Made by a program: the position numbers and the translations under genes. The notes under the pieces are model-generated. The model was not told the DNA's origin. It saw only the letters and a list, made by a program, of their open reading frames with translations, and ran no database searches. From positions 62,001 to 126,000 of the forward strand of contig JAQMWT010000682.1 of assembly GCA_029834535.1 (NCBI GenBank): a stretch of DNA of 64,000 bases, given 5' to 3'. Positions within the stretch are counted from its first letter, which is position 1. Each line of letters starts with the position of its first letter. Below are positions 18,574 through 28,269 of this stretch, one piece after another. This stretch comes from Chrysophaeum taylorii (lineage: Eukaryota; Sar; Pelagophyceae; Pelagomonadales; Pelagomonadaceae).

Positions 18574-18708
18574 GCGACGAACCCTCTCGGCGCAAACGGG
18601 TAAGTGATGATGCTGTGCACCACAAAAACACTCGGAGGGTTAGGAGTAAAATCATACTATATAAAGCGGGGTTAGTAGTGATTTACAAAGGATCGAATCT
18701 CTCTGGCG

Positions 18709-19860
18709 ATGTTCGTGCGCGCGGCGATGCCTACGCTTGGGCGCGTGGCCCCCGTGGCCGTCGCGTCGTCGCTGACTCTCGCGACGTGCGCGCAAACGGA
18801 GGGCGAGAGCAGCACCAAGGCGCTGTACGCCGTCGCCCTCGGGGCCGGCGCCGCCGCCGCCGGCGCTTTGTACGCGAGCTCGACGCGATGCGCGAGCATC
18901 GAGGACCGCATCGGGGCCCTCGAAGTGAAAGCGGCCCAAAAGGAGAGCTCGGCGTTCGTGTTTGTCAAGCCGCACGCCGTGACGGATCCGGTCAAGGCAT
19001 TGGTGAAGGAAAAGCTGTGTGCCGCGGGGGTTTCCGTCGTCTCCGAGGGCGATATCCCTGGCCCCGTAATCGACGAGAAAATGTACATCGACAACCACTA
19101 CGGCGCCATTGCCGAGAAGGCGGTGGTCCTCAAGCCGGCGCAACTAAGCCCCTCGTCCAAGGCAATCGCCGAATTCGAGAAAACGTTTGGTATCGCGTGG
19201 TCGGACGCCCTCGCCAAGGGCCTCGTCTTCAACGCGCGCGACGCGTGCGCCAAGCTTGGGATCGACGGTGATGACCTCGACAAGAAGTGGAGCACCCTCA
19301 AGCGCGGCGTGACCCTTATCAAATTTGGGGGGGGCTTTTACTGCGGCCGGGTCGACGGTCTTTTCGTGATAAACGGATTCTACATGTCTATGCGCGGCAA
19401 GTTTACCAAGCCTGACGCCTCGATCCACTACTACCTCGTCGAGTGGCCCACGGCCTCGCTCTCCTGGGAGGATTTTAGGGGAAAGGTCCTCGGGGGCACC
19501 AACCCCCACGAAGCGGCGCCGGGCTCCCTCCGGAAACTCATCGCCGACGATTGGAAAAAGCTCGGCCTTTCGGCCGTCCCCGACACGGGCGACAACGGGG
19601 TCCACGCCTCTGCGAGCCCCTTCGAAGCTCTCGCCGAACGCATGAATTGGACCGGTGCCGCCCTCGACGCTGACACTTATGGTAAGGGCCTCCTCGCCGC
19701 TGGCGTCCCTGCCAAGACTATCGCCAATTGGACCTCCGACCCCGTCGTCAACCTCCCGGGCGGCGCCAAGGGTTCCCTGTTCGACGCCCTCGAGGACCTC
19801 GACTCCAACGAATGCCTCGCCAAGGCCGTCTCCCTCGCCAAACTCAACCCTCCCAAGTAA
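18709..19860 (+). CDS. Membrane-anchored nucleoside diphosphate kinase-like protein
   Basis: A 383-residue protein. An N-terminal presequence is followed by a hydrophobic anchor (ALYAVALGAGAAAAGALYAS). The NDK fold shows FVFVKPHAVTDPVKALVKEKL near 85-105 and the end-block LGGTNPHEAAPGSLR with NGVHASAS, whose His is the phosphohistidine site of NDKs. Between these two blocks the protein is longer than a normal 150-residue NDK and includes a Gly/Phe-rich piece (KFGGGFYCGRVDGLF). About 75 extra residues follow the NDK end. NDKs transfer phosphate between nucleotides. Whether this one is active is not certain. An internal Met at residue 7 is an alternative start. Confidence 0.75.
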   Translation: MFVRAAMPTLGRVAPVAVASSLTLATCAQTEGESSTKALYAVALGAGAAAAGALYASSTRCASIEDRIGALEVKAAQKESSAFVFVKPHAVTDPVKALVKEKLCAAGVSVVSEGDIPGPVIDEKMYIDNHYGAIAEKAVVLKPAQLSPSSKAIAEFEKTFGIAWSDALAKGLVFNARDACAKLGIDGDDLDKKWSTLKRGVTLIKFGGGFYCGRVDGLFVINGFYMSMRGKFTKPDASIHYYLVEWPTASLSWEDFRGKVLGGTNPHEAAPGSLRKLIADDWKKLGLSAVPDTGDNGVHASASPFEALAERMNWTGAALDADTYGKGLLAAGVPAKTIANWTSDPVVNLPGGAKGSLFDALEDLDSNECLAKAVSLAKLNPPK

Positions 19861-20378
19861 CCGCCGCCTCTTGTGTTTGGACGAACTACGAAGTCTTTGT
19901 CGTCGTCGTCGTCGTTCCTAGCGCCACGTCCTCCACTCAGGGGGGGGGGGTCGGACGATCGTCCCGGCGGCTCCTCATCGTCGACCGCGATATCTCTCTC
20001 TCTATCTCGCTAATACGAAGAAGAAGCTCTGCTCCTAACAATTAAGTAAGTTGATCAATCTGACCAGAGCTCGCTCGCTTGCTTCGGGCCAAAAAAAGTG
20101 CCTACCACCTGCACATTCTCAGCGCGTGTGGTTACGCACACCCTCCGCTGGTGCTTTCTTTCCGCACCGCATACCGATGTGCTGACCGACATTCCCATCG
20201 CATCATTTCGACGAACGAAGGAGGGAAGGTTGCGACGACGGCGACGACGATCCGGGAGCTGCCTCGGTGATGATGATGGCTGAGCTGATACGAAGCCCCC
20301 CCCCCTAAAATTACAATGGAAGGAACCCCAAAAAAGTGCAAGTATCGTGGTGTAGAGCAGTCGACAATCCTCTCGATC
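19861..20378. other. Intergenic, no gene recognised
   Basis: About 520 bp between two same-strand genes. It has a GTC run, a G8 tract and no open frame with a recognisable domain. It presumably holds the promoter of the YqeH-type GTPase. Confidence 0.5.
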
Positions 20379-22238
20379 ATGCTGGTGGTCCGCAGGGCGA
20401 CGGTGGTCGGTGCGGTCGTTGGGGGGGTGTTGCGGCGGCAGCAGCAGCAGCAGCAAAGGAGGGGTGTCGCGCGCGTTCGGGTCGGGGACACGGTCGCGAA
20501 GATGGCTGTCGTGGGGAAGAAGAAGGCGAAGGGGTCGTCTTTGTCGAACAAGCCGCAGTACTGCTACGGGTGCGGGGCCGACGTTTGCGAGCAAGCGGAT
20601 GGCAAGGTCGGCGAGATGCGGAGCGACCTGTCGAAATCGGTGCAGTCGTACTGGGCGCAGAAGAAGGAGCTGCTGCGGAAGTCGCAGCGCAAGAACTGGG
20701 TGCTGTGCGGGAGGTGTCGCGAGCTGCGGCGGGGCGGCGACGCCAAGGCGGCCGTCGACGACCACAATGCCGTCGAGATCTTTCGGCACGAAGTGTCTCG
20801 GCTCCGCGGGGTGAGGGCCGTGGTCGTGTTCGTGGTGGACGCCGCGAACGGTTTCGTGCTCAAGTCTCTTCGCGAGTACGCGGGCGGAAATCCGGTGGTG
20901 ATCGCGGCGACTCGGTGCGACCTGCTGCCCCGGTCGTGCGGGGAGGCCGAGGCCGAGATCCGGCGGCGCGCCGAGTTTTTGAAGCCGGCGCGCGTCTTCA
21001 TGACGTCCGCCAAGGACGCGCGGACGGTCGCGCCTCTGGCGAATTATTTGGCGTCGGCGCGAAAGGGTCGAGACGTTTACGTCGTCGGGGGCGCGAACAT
21101 CGGAAAGAGCACGCTCGTGGACGCTTTGGTGGACGCGTTTGTCGCGAAGATCGAGACGAGGCGGCGGCTGGCGACCAAGGAGGCGCGGATGGCGAAGCGG
21201 ATGGACGCGAACCGGATCCAAGCCCTCAAGGAGCTCCGCGTGACGACGTCGGCGCTTCCCGGAACGACGCTCCAGAACGTGCGAATTCCGTGTTTCCAAG
21301 ACCACACGCAGGCGCTCTGGGACACGCCGGGTCTCGCGGTCGCTGTGCCCAAGCAGTTCTTTCCGATCCGCGATTTCGAAAGACTGCGGCGGTCCGAACC
21401 AAATCGGATCGCGCCGATCTTGGCGCGCGACGCGAATCTCGTCGCGATCAGGTGCGCCGGGGACCGCGATCCCATGCTCCGCCTCCAAGTGGTCGTCGCG
21501 GGCCGCAACGACGCGGTCGACGTCGCCTGGCACTCGGTGTACCCGCTCGAGATGGAGAAGGAAGACGCGGAGGTGCCCGACGCCGCGCCCGAGCCGATCC
21601 CTTCGGTCGAAGCGCCGCAAGGTCTGAGCAAGGAGGAGCGTCGCGAATGGCACGCGAGGCGACTGGCGGCCGAGCGCGAAGAGCTCGGGAAGGAGAGGTT
21701 CGAGTTCAAAGAAAGCGAAGATCGCCGCCGCCGCGTTCTGGCGAAGGGCCTCGAGAATATCCAGTCCTTCGACCTCCCCGCTCGCACCAAGGCCGACCTC
21801 GTCGTCAGAGACCTGGGGTGGTTCGCGATCGCGACGCGCGATAGGCCGGTCAAGCTCCTCGTCTACGCCCTCAGCACGGGCGTCCAGTGCGACCTGACGC
21901 CGACCTTCGGACTCCCCTTTCCCGACGTTGTTGATGCCGGAATCCGCGCTCTCCGAATACCAAAGGAGGAGGAGGAGGACGCGTGGTCGGCCGCCGACGT
22001 CGACGACAAGGATGACCCGCTGGCCGAGTTCTCGGGGGAGCGCGTGGGCTGGAAGTACATCGACGATACGCGACACCTCAAGGGAAAGCACCGACTTCCC
22101 GAGGGGTGGCACCCCCTGAACCGCGAGAGATTCATCGAGGAAATGCAGAAGAAGAAGAAGAAGAAGGAGGAGGAGGATGCTGCTGCTGCATACTACGACT
22201 ACGACGATGATGATTTCCTCGACTTCCGGACATTTTGA
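20379..22238 (+). CDS. Circularly permuted GTPase, YqeH/NOA1 type
   Basis: From the ATG at 20379 the protein has 619 residues. A mitochondrial or plastid-like presequence with a Gln run is followed by a zinc finger (C62-x2-C65 and C110-x2-C113, with CYGCG and CGRC). The GTPase motifs appear in permuted order: G4 TRCD (178-181), G5 TSAK (209-212), then G1 GGANIGKST (237-245), G2-region LPGTT and G3 DTPG. This order defines YqeH/NOA1/RIF1, which assemble small ribosomal subunits in bacteria and organelles. The C-terminus is charged with Lys and Glu runs. The stop lies 8 nt from the stop of the convergent gene. An ATG at 20316 is in frame but adds a non-targeting stretch. Confidence 0.88.
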   Translation: MLVVRRATVVGAVVGGVLRRQQQQQQRRGVARVRVGDTVAKMAVVGKKKAKGSSLSNKPQYCYGCGADVCEQADGKVGEMRSDLSKSVQSYWAQKKELLRKSQRKNWVLCGRCRELRRGGDAKAAVDDHNAVEIFRHEVSRLRGVRAVVVFVVDAANGFVLKSLREYAGGNPVVIAATRCDLLPRSCGEAEAEIRRRAEFLKPARVFMTSAKDARTVAPLANYLASARKGRDVYVVGGANIGKSTLVDALVDAFVAKIETRRRLATKEARMAKRMDANRIQALKELRVTTSALPGTTLQNVRIPCFQDHTQALWDTPGLAVAVPKQFFPIRDFERLRRSEPNRIAPILARDANLVAIRCAGDRDPMLRLQVVVAGRNDAVDVAWHSVYPLEMEKEDAEVPDAAPEPIPSVEAPQGLSKEERREWHARRLAAEREELGKERFEFKESEDRRRRVLAKGLENIQSFDLPARTKADLVVRDLGWFAIATRDRPVKLLVYALSTGVQCDLTPTFGLPFPDVVDAGIRALRIPKEEEEDAWSAADVDDKDDPLAEFSGERVGWKYIDDTRHLKGKHRLPEGWHPLNRERFIEEMQKKKKKKEEEDAAAAYYDYDDDDFLDFRTF

Positions 22239-22246
22239 AATTATGA

Positions 22247-23074
22247 TTATCGGAATCGGGTGACGAGGCGGAGGAGGAGCGCGTGGGCGGTGAGTCGTGC
22301 GGGGAGTCCCCAGTCCTTGAGGACCGAGGAGAATGCGACGCCGGTGAGAAAGAAGCCGGCGAGCAAAACCGCGATGCCGAGATGAATGGGGATACTCTTG
22401 GCGAGGGGGAGCGTGAAGTCGATAAAGGGGTAGGGGAGCCACTTGCTCCTGGCGGCGAGAGCCCAGGCGAAGCAAATATACCACGCCGCCCACAAAACTG
22501 CGGCGCCGGTGTGCGCGGCGTGCATCGTCTGGCCCGACGCGAGCATATCGAGGTGGACGAGCCCGACGTTCGCGTTGTGGAGAATAAGAGCGTTATTCGA
22601 GAAAAGGATCGAGTCGCGGACGTCGTATCCCTCGCGCTTGGCGGTGCTCGCGGCGATCGGAATGAGGACGTGCGTCGTTATGGCGGAGACGAGGTGCGAG
22701 GTCGCGAAAACGACGCCAAAGAGAATCGGCGCCCACGACGCGCCCGCGAGCGCCCCCGCGAAGTACAAACCTTCGAGCACCCAGGACTGCACCGTGAACG
22801 TCGCGAGCCGACTCCACGCTTTTAGGGAGATCGATCGTTCCGCGAACGCGCTCCCCGCGAAGTAACGGACTTCCAGCCGCACTGCCGGACCCAAGAACAC
22901 CAAAATCGAACGGTGGGCGAACACCCCGAGCGCGAACACCCGCGCGACGATGACAGTTGGGGTTCTCGTCGACGACGAAGAACAAGGGACGAAAAACGCA
23001 TGGTGCCGCAGCGACACGACGGCGACTGTCGTCACGCTCAGGACCAACAAAACGAGGGCTGCTGGCGGACGCAT
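22247..23074 (-). CDS. Multi-pass membrane protein, possibly FAR-17a/AIG1-like
   Basis: A 275-residue protein with a signal-anchor start and about seven hydrophobic helices. Residues about 150-215 show HNANVGLVHLDMLASGQ and WAAWYICFAWALAARSKWLPYPFI, which resembles the HxxN...YPF pattern of FAR-17a/AIG1 lipid hydrolases, including the conserved Tyr-Pro-Phe near the end. It starts 51 bp from the divergent DUF4336 gene. The family call is tentative; it may be an unrelated membrane protein. Confidence 0.5.
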   Translation of the reverse strand: MRPPAALVLLVLSVTTVAVVSLRHHAFFVPCSSSSTRTPTVIVARVFALGVFAHRSILVFLGPAVRLEVRYFAGSAFAERSISLKAWSRLATFTVQSWVLEGLYFAGALAGASWAPILFGVVFATSHLVSAITTHVLIPIAASTAKREGYDVRDSILFSNNALILHNANVGLVHLDMLASGQTMHAAHTGAAVLWAAWYICFAWALAARSKWLPYPFIDFTLPLAKSIPIHLGIAVLLAGFFLTGVAFSSVLKDWGLPARLTAHALLLRLVTRFR

Positions 23075-23125
23075 AACTAAAATAACCCTTTATATTCTTC
23101 GAACGGTTGGAGAAGATCAGAAGAG

Positions 23126-23905
23126 ATGGGCGGAAGCGCGAGCAAACAACCATCTGATACGTACGAAGCGCACATCCTGCGGCCGCACTCGACGGTGCGG
23201 GAGGTTGTCCCCGACAGGTTGTGGATCGTCGAGGGGAGCCTCCCCTTTCCACTCCCCCGGAACATGATCATCTACCGCCTTCCGAACAACAAGAGGCTCA
23301 TGGTGTGGTCGGCCATTGCCGTCGAGGAGGCCGTGCTCGCGCAGATCTTGGCCCTCGGCGAGATCGAGCTGCTCGTGATACCGTCCACGCACCACACGAT
23401 GGACGCGGCCGTTTTCAAGGCCAAGGCAGCAGAGGGAGCGCGCGTCGCTTGCCCTCGGAGCGAGAGAGATAAGCTCCCGATCGCAACCTCGACGATCGAG
23501 GACGAGGTGGCGCGGGGCCACATCAAGGCGGCCCTCGTGGCCGACGGCATGCCGGAAGGCGGTGAGCTAGCCTTGGTCTTGGATCTCGGCGACGGTAGGG
23601 CTGCGCTCTGTCTCTGCGACCTTCTCTTCAACATTCTCGACGAGCCCGAGGGAATCATCGGCAAGTTCTTCGGAAAATATGTCTTCGGCTCCTGCGGCCC
23701 GCTCCACGTCACCAAATTCGGCAAGCGCTTTTTTGTCAAAGACAGGCGGGCGCTCGCTCTCTTCCTCTCCGACAAACTCGAGGCGACCATCCAGGACTCC
23801 CTCGGTTTCAAGGACCTCGCTGTCATCACCGTCGCCCATGGCGCGCCCGTCCTCGAGGCATGCTATGACAATCTCCGGCTTGCGGCAGACCGACTCCTCG
23901 AATGA
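23126..23905 (+). CDS. DUF4336-family protein (metallo-beta-lactamase-like fold), N-myristoylated
   Basis: A 259-residue protein beginning MGGSASK, a good N-myristoylation signal, so it is probably membrane-bound. LWIVEGSLPFPLPRNMIIYRL, VWSAIAVEEAVLAQILALGEIELLVIPSTHHTMDAAVFKA fit DUF4336, a family with a degenerate beta-lactamase fold. The HxxHx(D) metal motif is reduced to HHTMD. The exact biochemical role is not known. Confidence 0.7.
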   Translation: MGGSASKQPSDTYEAHILRPHSTVREVVPDRLWIVEGSLPFPLPRNMIIYRLPNNKRLMVWSAIAVEEAVLAQILALGEIELLVIPSTHHTMDAAVFKAKAAEGARVACPRSERDKLPIATSTIEDEVARGHIKAALVADGMPEGGELALVLDLGDGRAALCLCDLLFNILDEPEGIIGKFFGKYVFGSCGPLHVTKFGKRFFVKDRRALALFLSDKLEATIQDSLGFKDLAVITVAHGAPVLEACYDNLRLAADRLLE

Positions 23906-26188
23906 ACATTTTTTTTTACTTTGCCGACCTATTTTGTCCGTCCCTCTTCTCGAGAGACGCGAAGAATTTTTGTAGATACTATTATTACTACTAAAAAATC
24001 GTGTCCACCCGCCCCGAGGAGACGGGACGTAGCTATTTTCGTTTCACACCAACAAGCACAAAGAAACTAACTTGGTGAGCAAGGGGGGGGGTCTCGGGAT
24101 ATGAGGGTAAATGAGACGTGGGGCAGAGAGGGAGGATGAGGGACTCCCTCCTCGAATAGGAGGTGTTGCGTGCTCGTATGTCGACGACCTAGCGCGCGAC
24201 ATTAATTCATTCTGGAGTGGTGGTGGTGGGTGCTCCTATCCACATTCTTTTTTTCTCTGCCGAGATGATGCTCAAATGGAGAATTTTATGGTCGCTGACT
24301 TCCTGCCAGGAACTGTGGGTTGGCCGCAAAATTCAAGAGAGCCGGGGTTCTCTAAGTGGTTTTGGCTATCTACTCAAGGTCGCGCAGCTGGCGTTCTCCG
24401 ATCCGAGCACGCTACCACGAATACGCACGCTGCACGAGAAATGCAGCCCAGCAGGCAACAGCGGCCTTTGTGGTTGTAATGACCACATTCAGCGCCGTCG
24501 CTTCCTCGATACATGCTTTCTGCACGCCGACGATACACTGAACGTACTTCACGCCAAGGCGGCATCCGGCATTGCGTTGAAACGAGCGCGATACGGCACC
24601 GCGCCTGTTCTTCATAAAGGCTGCCCAAACTCCATCCGTTGCGCGTCCTCGACCTCGGCGCTCGCAAGCATGCCAACGTCACGTGGTGCCTCGACATGAT
24701 ACTGATAATGGTCAAGCTTGTTGCTCGCGAACCCGAATGTTCCTCCGTGAAAAGAATCCGAGAGGTCGCGTCTTCTTTCTCTCGGTGTATATCCGAGGAC
24801 TTGTCCCAGGTTCACATCTTCCGAGGTCATCAACCACTACGGCCCAATCATGTTCTTGTCTCTCGCAAAGATGATTTTGGCTTTCGATGCAGAGTACGAG
24901 TCAAAAAAAATACTGCGGACTCCAGAACATCATTGACTTCGACCTTCAGCAGCGCAGGCGCCCCCGACTGGGACAACGACTGCGTAACGACAACAACGTC
25001 AGGCTAGTCAAATTGATGCTACGGACGAGACCCTGTATGCGTTCGGATTCTTGAGCAACCCCCTAGAGAGTAGAGGCGGGCCATTTACCAAAGAAAGTCA
25101 GCTCGTTGCTGCGATTCTCCTCGATCGACATCCTCGCCACCGAAGGCTGCCTCGAACGTCGTGTGAATGGGCTCAGGAGTCGCCATCGAAGAAGCAACAT
25201 CTTGCGCCAGTATCTTGCAGCGGCTGTCGACCGCTTTCGCATCTGCGGGAGCATTGCTTGTTTCAGCGTGTAAGCCGCGTGAAAGTCGAGGTCCGCGCTC
25301 ATTCTCCTCCTCCTCGTCCTTGGAGCCAGCGACAGCACCACCCAGGAAGATGGGCGAGACTGGTAAGAGCTCAGCACACACACCAGCAAGACCGAGGCGC
25401 TTTCGCCCAAGTGCATACCCCGGCATACGGCGAACTCGCATGAACCGAGTCTGTTGAACGTGTTTTTTTGAACCAAAGTCGGAACGTGGTCCTGCCCTTG
25501 TCTCGCTTGTTTTAAGAGCTTGGGTGTCTGAGTTACGCCGATGGCGAACGCGAGCTCCAGTCGGACATCGCGGAGCCTTGGGAATGCCGGTCCGATGAGA
25601 GAGAGAGTTGTGCTTTCTGCAACGCGTTGTTTGGTATTCTTCGAATTCGTTGGACAACAAAGATAGATATTATGATCAGAATGCTGCGCTGAACTTGAAT
25701 GCAATGTTCTGACTCAAATAATAATAAGAAGAACGCTGAAATTTTAAATTGTTTTCTGACATTTTTTCGATGCTTTTGCGATATTCTTGCTTTTGCCGCG
25801 AGGATGCTACAATTAGCGAGCATGACTACTGGCTTTCCAACAACAACGATACGTCCTGAATAGAGGCATGACCGCCTTTCTAGCGTTGAGTAGTATGTGA
25901 CCTCGTGCGGTGGTGGCGACGCGACGCGACAAGGCAAGACAAGACAAGAATGTTGTTGTTGTTGTTTTTTCGACCCTGGCCTAAGTGGGCATCAAATTTG
26001 GTCCCCGCCGAATACAAAGATGCAAGTCGCCGCTAGAAATAAAGATCGTATCGCCGCCGCCGCCGCCTTGACGGCCTTCGGTGCCCAGTCCTCATCAGGC
26101 TAGAAGATCGGGCTGCAGCCGAAAATGCAGTACGACGCGTGAGGAGCGATCTATTTAGGCCGGGAGACGTCCAAAGGAACAAACAAAA
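23906..26188. pseudogene. Decayed coding region, unrecognised
   Basis: A 2.3-kb stretch with lower GC than neighbours. On the plus strand, from 24217, a 160-codon frame (start at GTG/ATG) includes SGFGYLLKVAQLAFSD and HADDTLNVLHAKAASG; further on are SSEVINHYGPIMFLSLAKMI (about 24826-24900) and DETLYAFGFLSNPLESRGG (about 25013-25070), all separated by stops and frame changes. Minus-strand open frames also occur (about 24374-24833 and 25063-25704), with no clear domain. I see decayed protein-like text, but cannot assign the family. Confidence 0.35.
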
Positions 26189-27424
26189 CTAGTAGGCGAG
26201 TTTCTCACGCCCTTGGTGGCGGCGGTGGTGGTCTTGGTGAGAAGAAGATTTGGAAGCTGCTGCGTTAGCCTTGAAAGCGGCGGCGGCGGCGGCGGCGTTG
26301 ATGGCGGGAGCGGGGATAGGAGGAAGGAGGGGTCGATTGGCGCGGGGTCGGGCGAGGAGACGGCGGCGGTGGGCTCTCTGGATGTGGTGGTGGTCGGTTT
26401 TTGGGAGGGCGGCACCGGGCGGGGATCGTTTTGGCGGTTGTCGCAGGACGCGCGCAAAAAGCTTCGAGCCGAAGGAGAGGGATGCTTTGGCGGCGTTTCC
26501 CAAGACGCGGAAGAGGTCGTCCGAGGCGCCCGCGACGTTCAAAACGACGGAGAAGGCGAGCATCGATATCGAGACGGCGGCGGGGGTGTTGTTGCGCGGG
26601 TTGAAGAGCCACGGGAGATGGTGTCCGACGCGAACGGTGTGGAGGGCGCGGGTTCGCGAGGCCCAGCGCGGCGGCGGAGAGACGAAGGTCATCGCGAGAT
26701 TGTTGTCGCGCGTGGCCTCGACGCCGGTGACGTGGAAGAGCGGCGTCGAGACGTCGACGGCGACGGTCGAGAGGTAGAGTGCGCCCAGATGTTCGAGAAG
26801 TGTCGCGGGGACGGGGAGAAGACTGCCGCCGGGGCGGTAGGTCGCGTTGGCATCCAACCAGACCTCGGGCTGCCTGAGGCGGAGGGCGCCGCGGTCGGCG
26901 TCGAGGCAGAACGACGCCGCGAGCCGGAGAGCGTCCGTCGTGTTCGCGTGGACCAGAACGCGGCCGTCCTCGATCCACGCGTTGAAGTGCTCGAGCTCGC
27001 AGGTCATTCCCAAGGCGTGGTCGAGGCGGCGCAGCAATCGTTCGAGTATCATGCGCACCCAGCCCGAGGCGCCGAGGTCCTTCGCGTCGACGACGACGCG
27101 AGCGTTCACCGAACCGCGCCGACCTTCGCTCAGGAGTCTCTGGTGGAGCGAGCCGAATTCGGCCTCGACTCTCGAGAGCCGGAGCCGCGGTTGCTTGGAG
27201 GCGTTTCCGTACCACCGGAGGTTCTCGGCGCGCCACAACACAGTTTCCTGGCGAGGGTCGGTCTGCACGACCTCGAGCTCTGCGCGGTCGAGACCGAGCC
27301 GCCCGCGCGCGACCTGGTCGCGCACCCACCCCTTGGCACAGGCCCCGACAAGCCGGCTCCGGAGCGTCGTCGTCGGCTTGAGCGCCTCCGATACCACCAC
27401 TAGGAATGGAATCAACGACCACAT
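26189..27424 (-). CDS. DUF2993/LmeA-like lipid-binding protein, secretory or plastid-targeted
   Basis: A 411-residue protein with a hydrophobic N-terminus (MWSLIPFLVVVSEALK). The middle has the alternating strand and helix pattern of DUF2993, including LGMTCELEHFNAWIEDGRVLV and GALYLSTVAVDVSTPLF, with a pattern of small Gly, Val and Leu residues. The C-terminal 130 residues are low-complexity and basic (His, Arg, Ala runs). The family is membrane-associated lipid-binding. The call is tentative. It is divergent from the EF-hand-type gene with about 230 bp between ATGs. Confidence 0.5.
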   Translation of the reverse strand: MWSLIPFLVVVSEALKPTTTLRSRLVGACAKGWVRDQVARGRLGLDRAELEVVQTDPRQETVLWRAENLRWYGNASKQPRLRLSRVEAEFGSLHQRLLSEGRRGSVNARVVVDAKDLGASGWVRMILERLLRRLDHALGMTCELEHFNAWIEDGRVLVHANTTDALRLAASFCLDADRGALRLRQPEVWLDANATYRPGGSLLPVPATLLEHLGALYLSTVAVDVSTPLFHVTGVEATRDNNLAMTFVSPPPRWASRTRALHTVRVGHHLPWLFNPRNNTPAAVSISMLAFSVVLNVAGASDDLFRVLGNAAKASLSFGSKLFARVLRQPPKRSPPGAALPKTDHHHIQRAHRRRLLARPRANRPLLPPIPAPAINAAAAAAAFKANAAASKSSSHQDHHRRHQGREKLAY

Positions 27425-27653
27425 TTTGACTAGATGCTAACGCGGTTCAATATTCCAGGAAACCCAAAAAGCGGAACATTCTTCTATTATCTCCTCCGGC
27501 GGATATGTTGGGACACTCCCGAACGGTCTCCAGGACGTTCAACGGTCGCGGAGTCCGTCCTAACGGCCCTCGCGTGGTGGTGGTGGTGGTCACGTCGCGT
27601 CGCCTTTGACGACGACGACGACGACGACGACAACAACAACAACAACGGAGAGG

Positions 27654-28160
27654 ATGGGATGCGCCTCGAGCAGCGACGACAAGGGGAAGGAAGTTCAGGC
27701 GTTGTCGTGCGATGACGAGTTCTTCAAGCTCCACATCGACACCGGGCACATGAACGATCGCAGGCGCAGCTTTGTGCGCAGGTTGTACGCGACCATGGGC
27801 GACGAGACGAGCCTCGACGCCGAGCAACTCGGGTGTGCCTTTGACGCCGACGCGCACCCCGAGGTCGTCGCGGGGAACCAGAAACCCTCTGACGTCCGGA
27901 ACGAATTGATCGAGTCTTTGAACCAGGGCGGCGGCCCGGTCACCCTCCAGCTCTTCGAAGACTACTACGACCTCCAATCCATAACGATCGAGTCCGACGA
28001 CGCCTTCGAGGCCCTCGTGCGGAGCTCGTGGATCAAATTTGTGCGCGCCAACGCCAAGAAGCGCCAGCAGGAAGCGCACAGGCAGCAGCGGAGCGAAGGC
28101 GCCCGGACGGCACCCCTTGCTGCCAAGCCCAACTCGCCCGATAACAACAACCATCACTAA
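27654..28160 (+). CDS. Calcyphosin-like EF-hand protein, N-acylated
   Basis: From the ATG at 27654 the protein has 168 residues beginning MGCASSSD, a dual-acylation-type N-terminus (myristoyl on Gly, palmitoyl on Cys). The calcyphosin-like features are FDADAHPEVVAG, then VTLQLFEDYYDLQSITIESDDAFEALVRSSW, which matches the EF-hand-pair end of calcyphosins with their conserved FxxYY and D..F....W. The Ca-binding loops are not complete, so calcium binding may be weak. The upstream frame starts in an Asp/Thr repeat and is not used. Confidence 0.6.
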   Translation: MGCASSSDDKGKEVQALSCDDEFFKLHIDTGHMNDRRRSFVRRLYATMGDETSLDAEQLGCAFDADAHPEVVAGNQKPSDVRNELIESLNQGGGPVTLQLFEDYYDLQSITIESDDAFEALVRSSWIKFVRANAKKRQQEAHRQQRSEGARTAPLAAKPNSPDNNNHH

Positions 28161-28192
28161 CACACATACGATTATTATTATCGTTGATGCAT

Positions 28193-28212
28193 GCATGCCG
28201 TGCACGGCATGC
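28193..28212. other. Perfect 20-bp palindrome between convergent genes
   Basis: A sequence equal to its own reverse complement at 28193-28212, 33 bp after the EF-hand gene stop and 58 bp before the SMG6-like gene stop. It could form a cruciform or hairpin in the RNA. Confidence 0.85.
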
Positions 28213-28269
28213 CATGCCTCCCACCCACCAAAATGAAGAAATGCCTTCTTCTTCTACTCCTCCTCCTTC

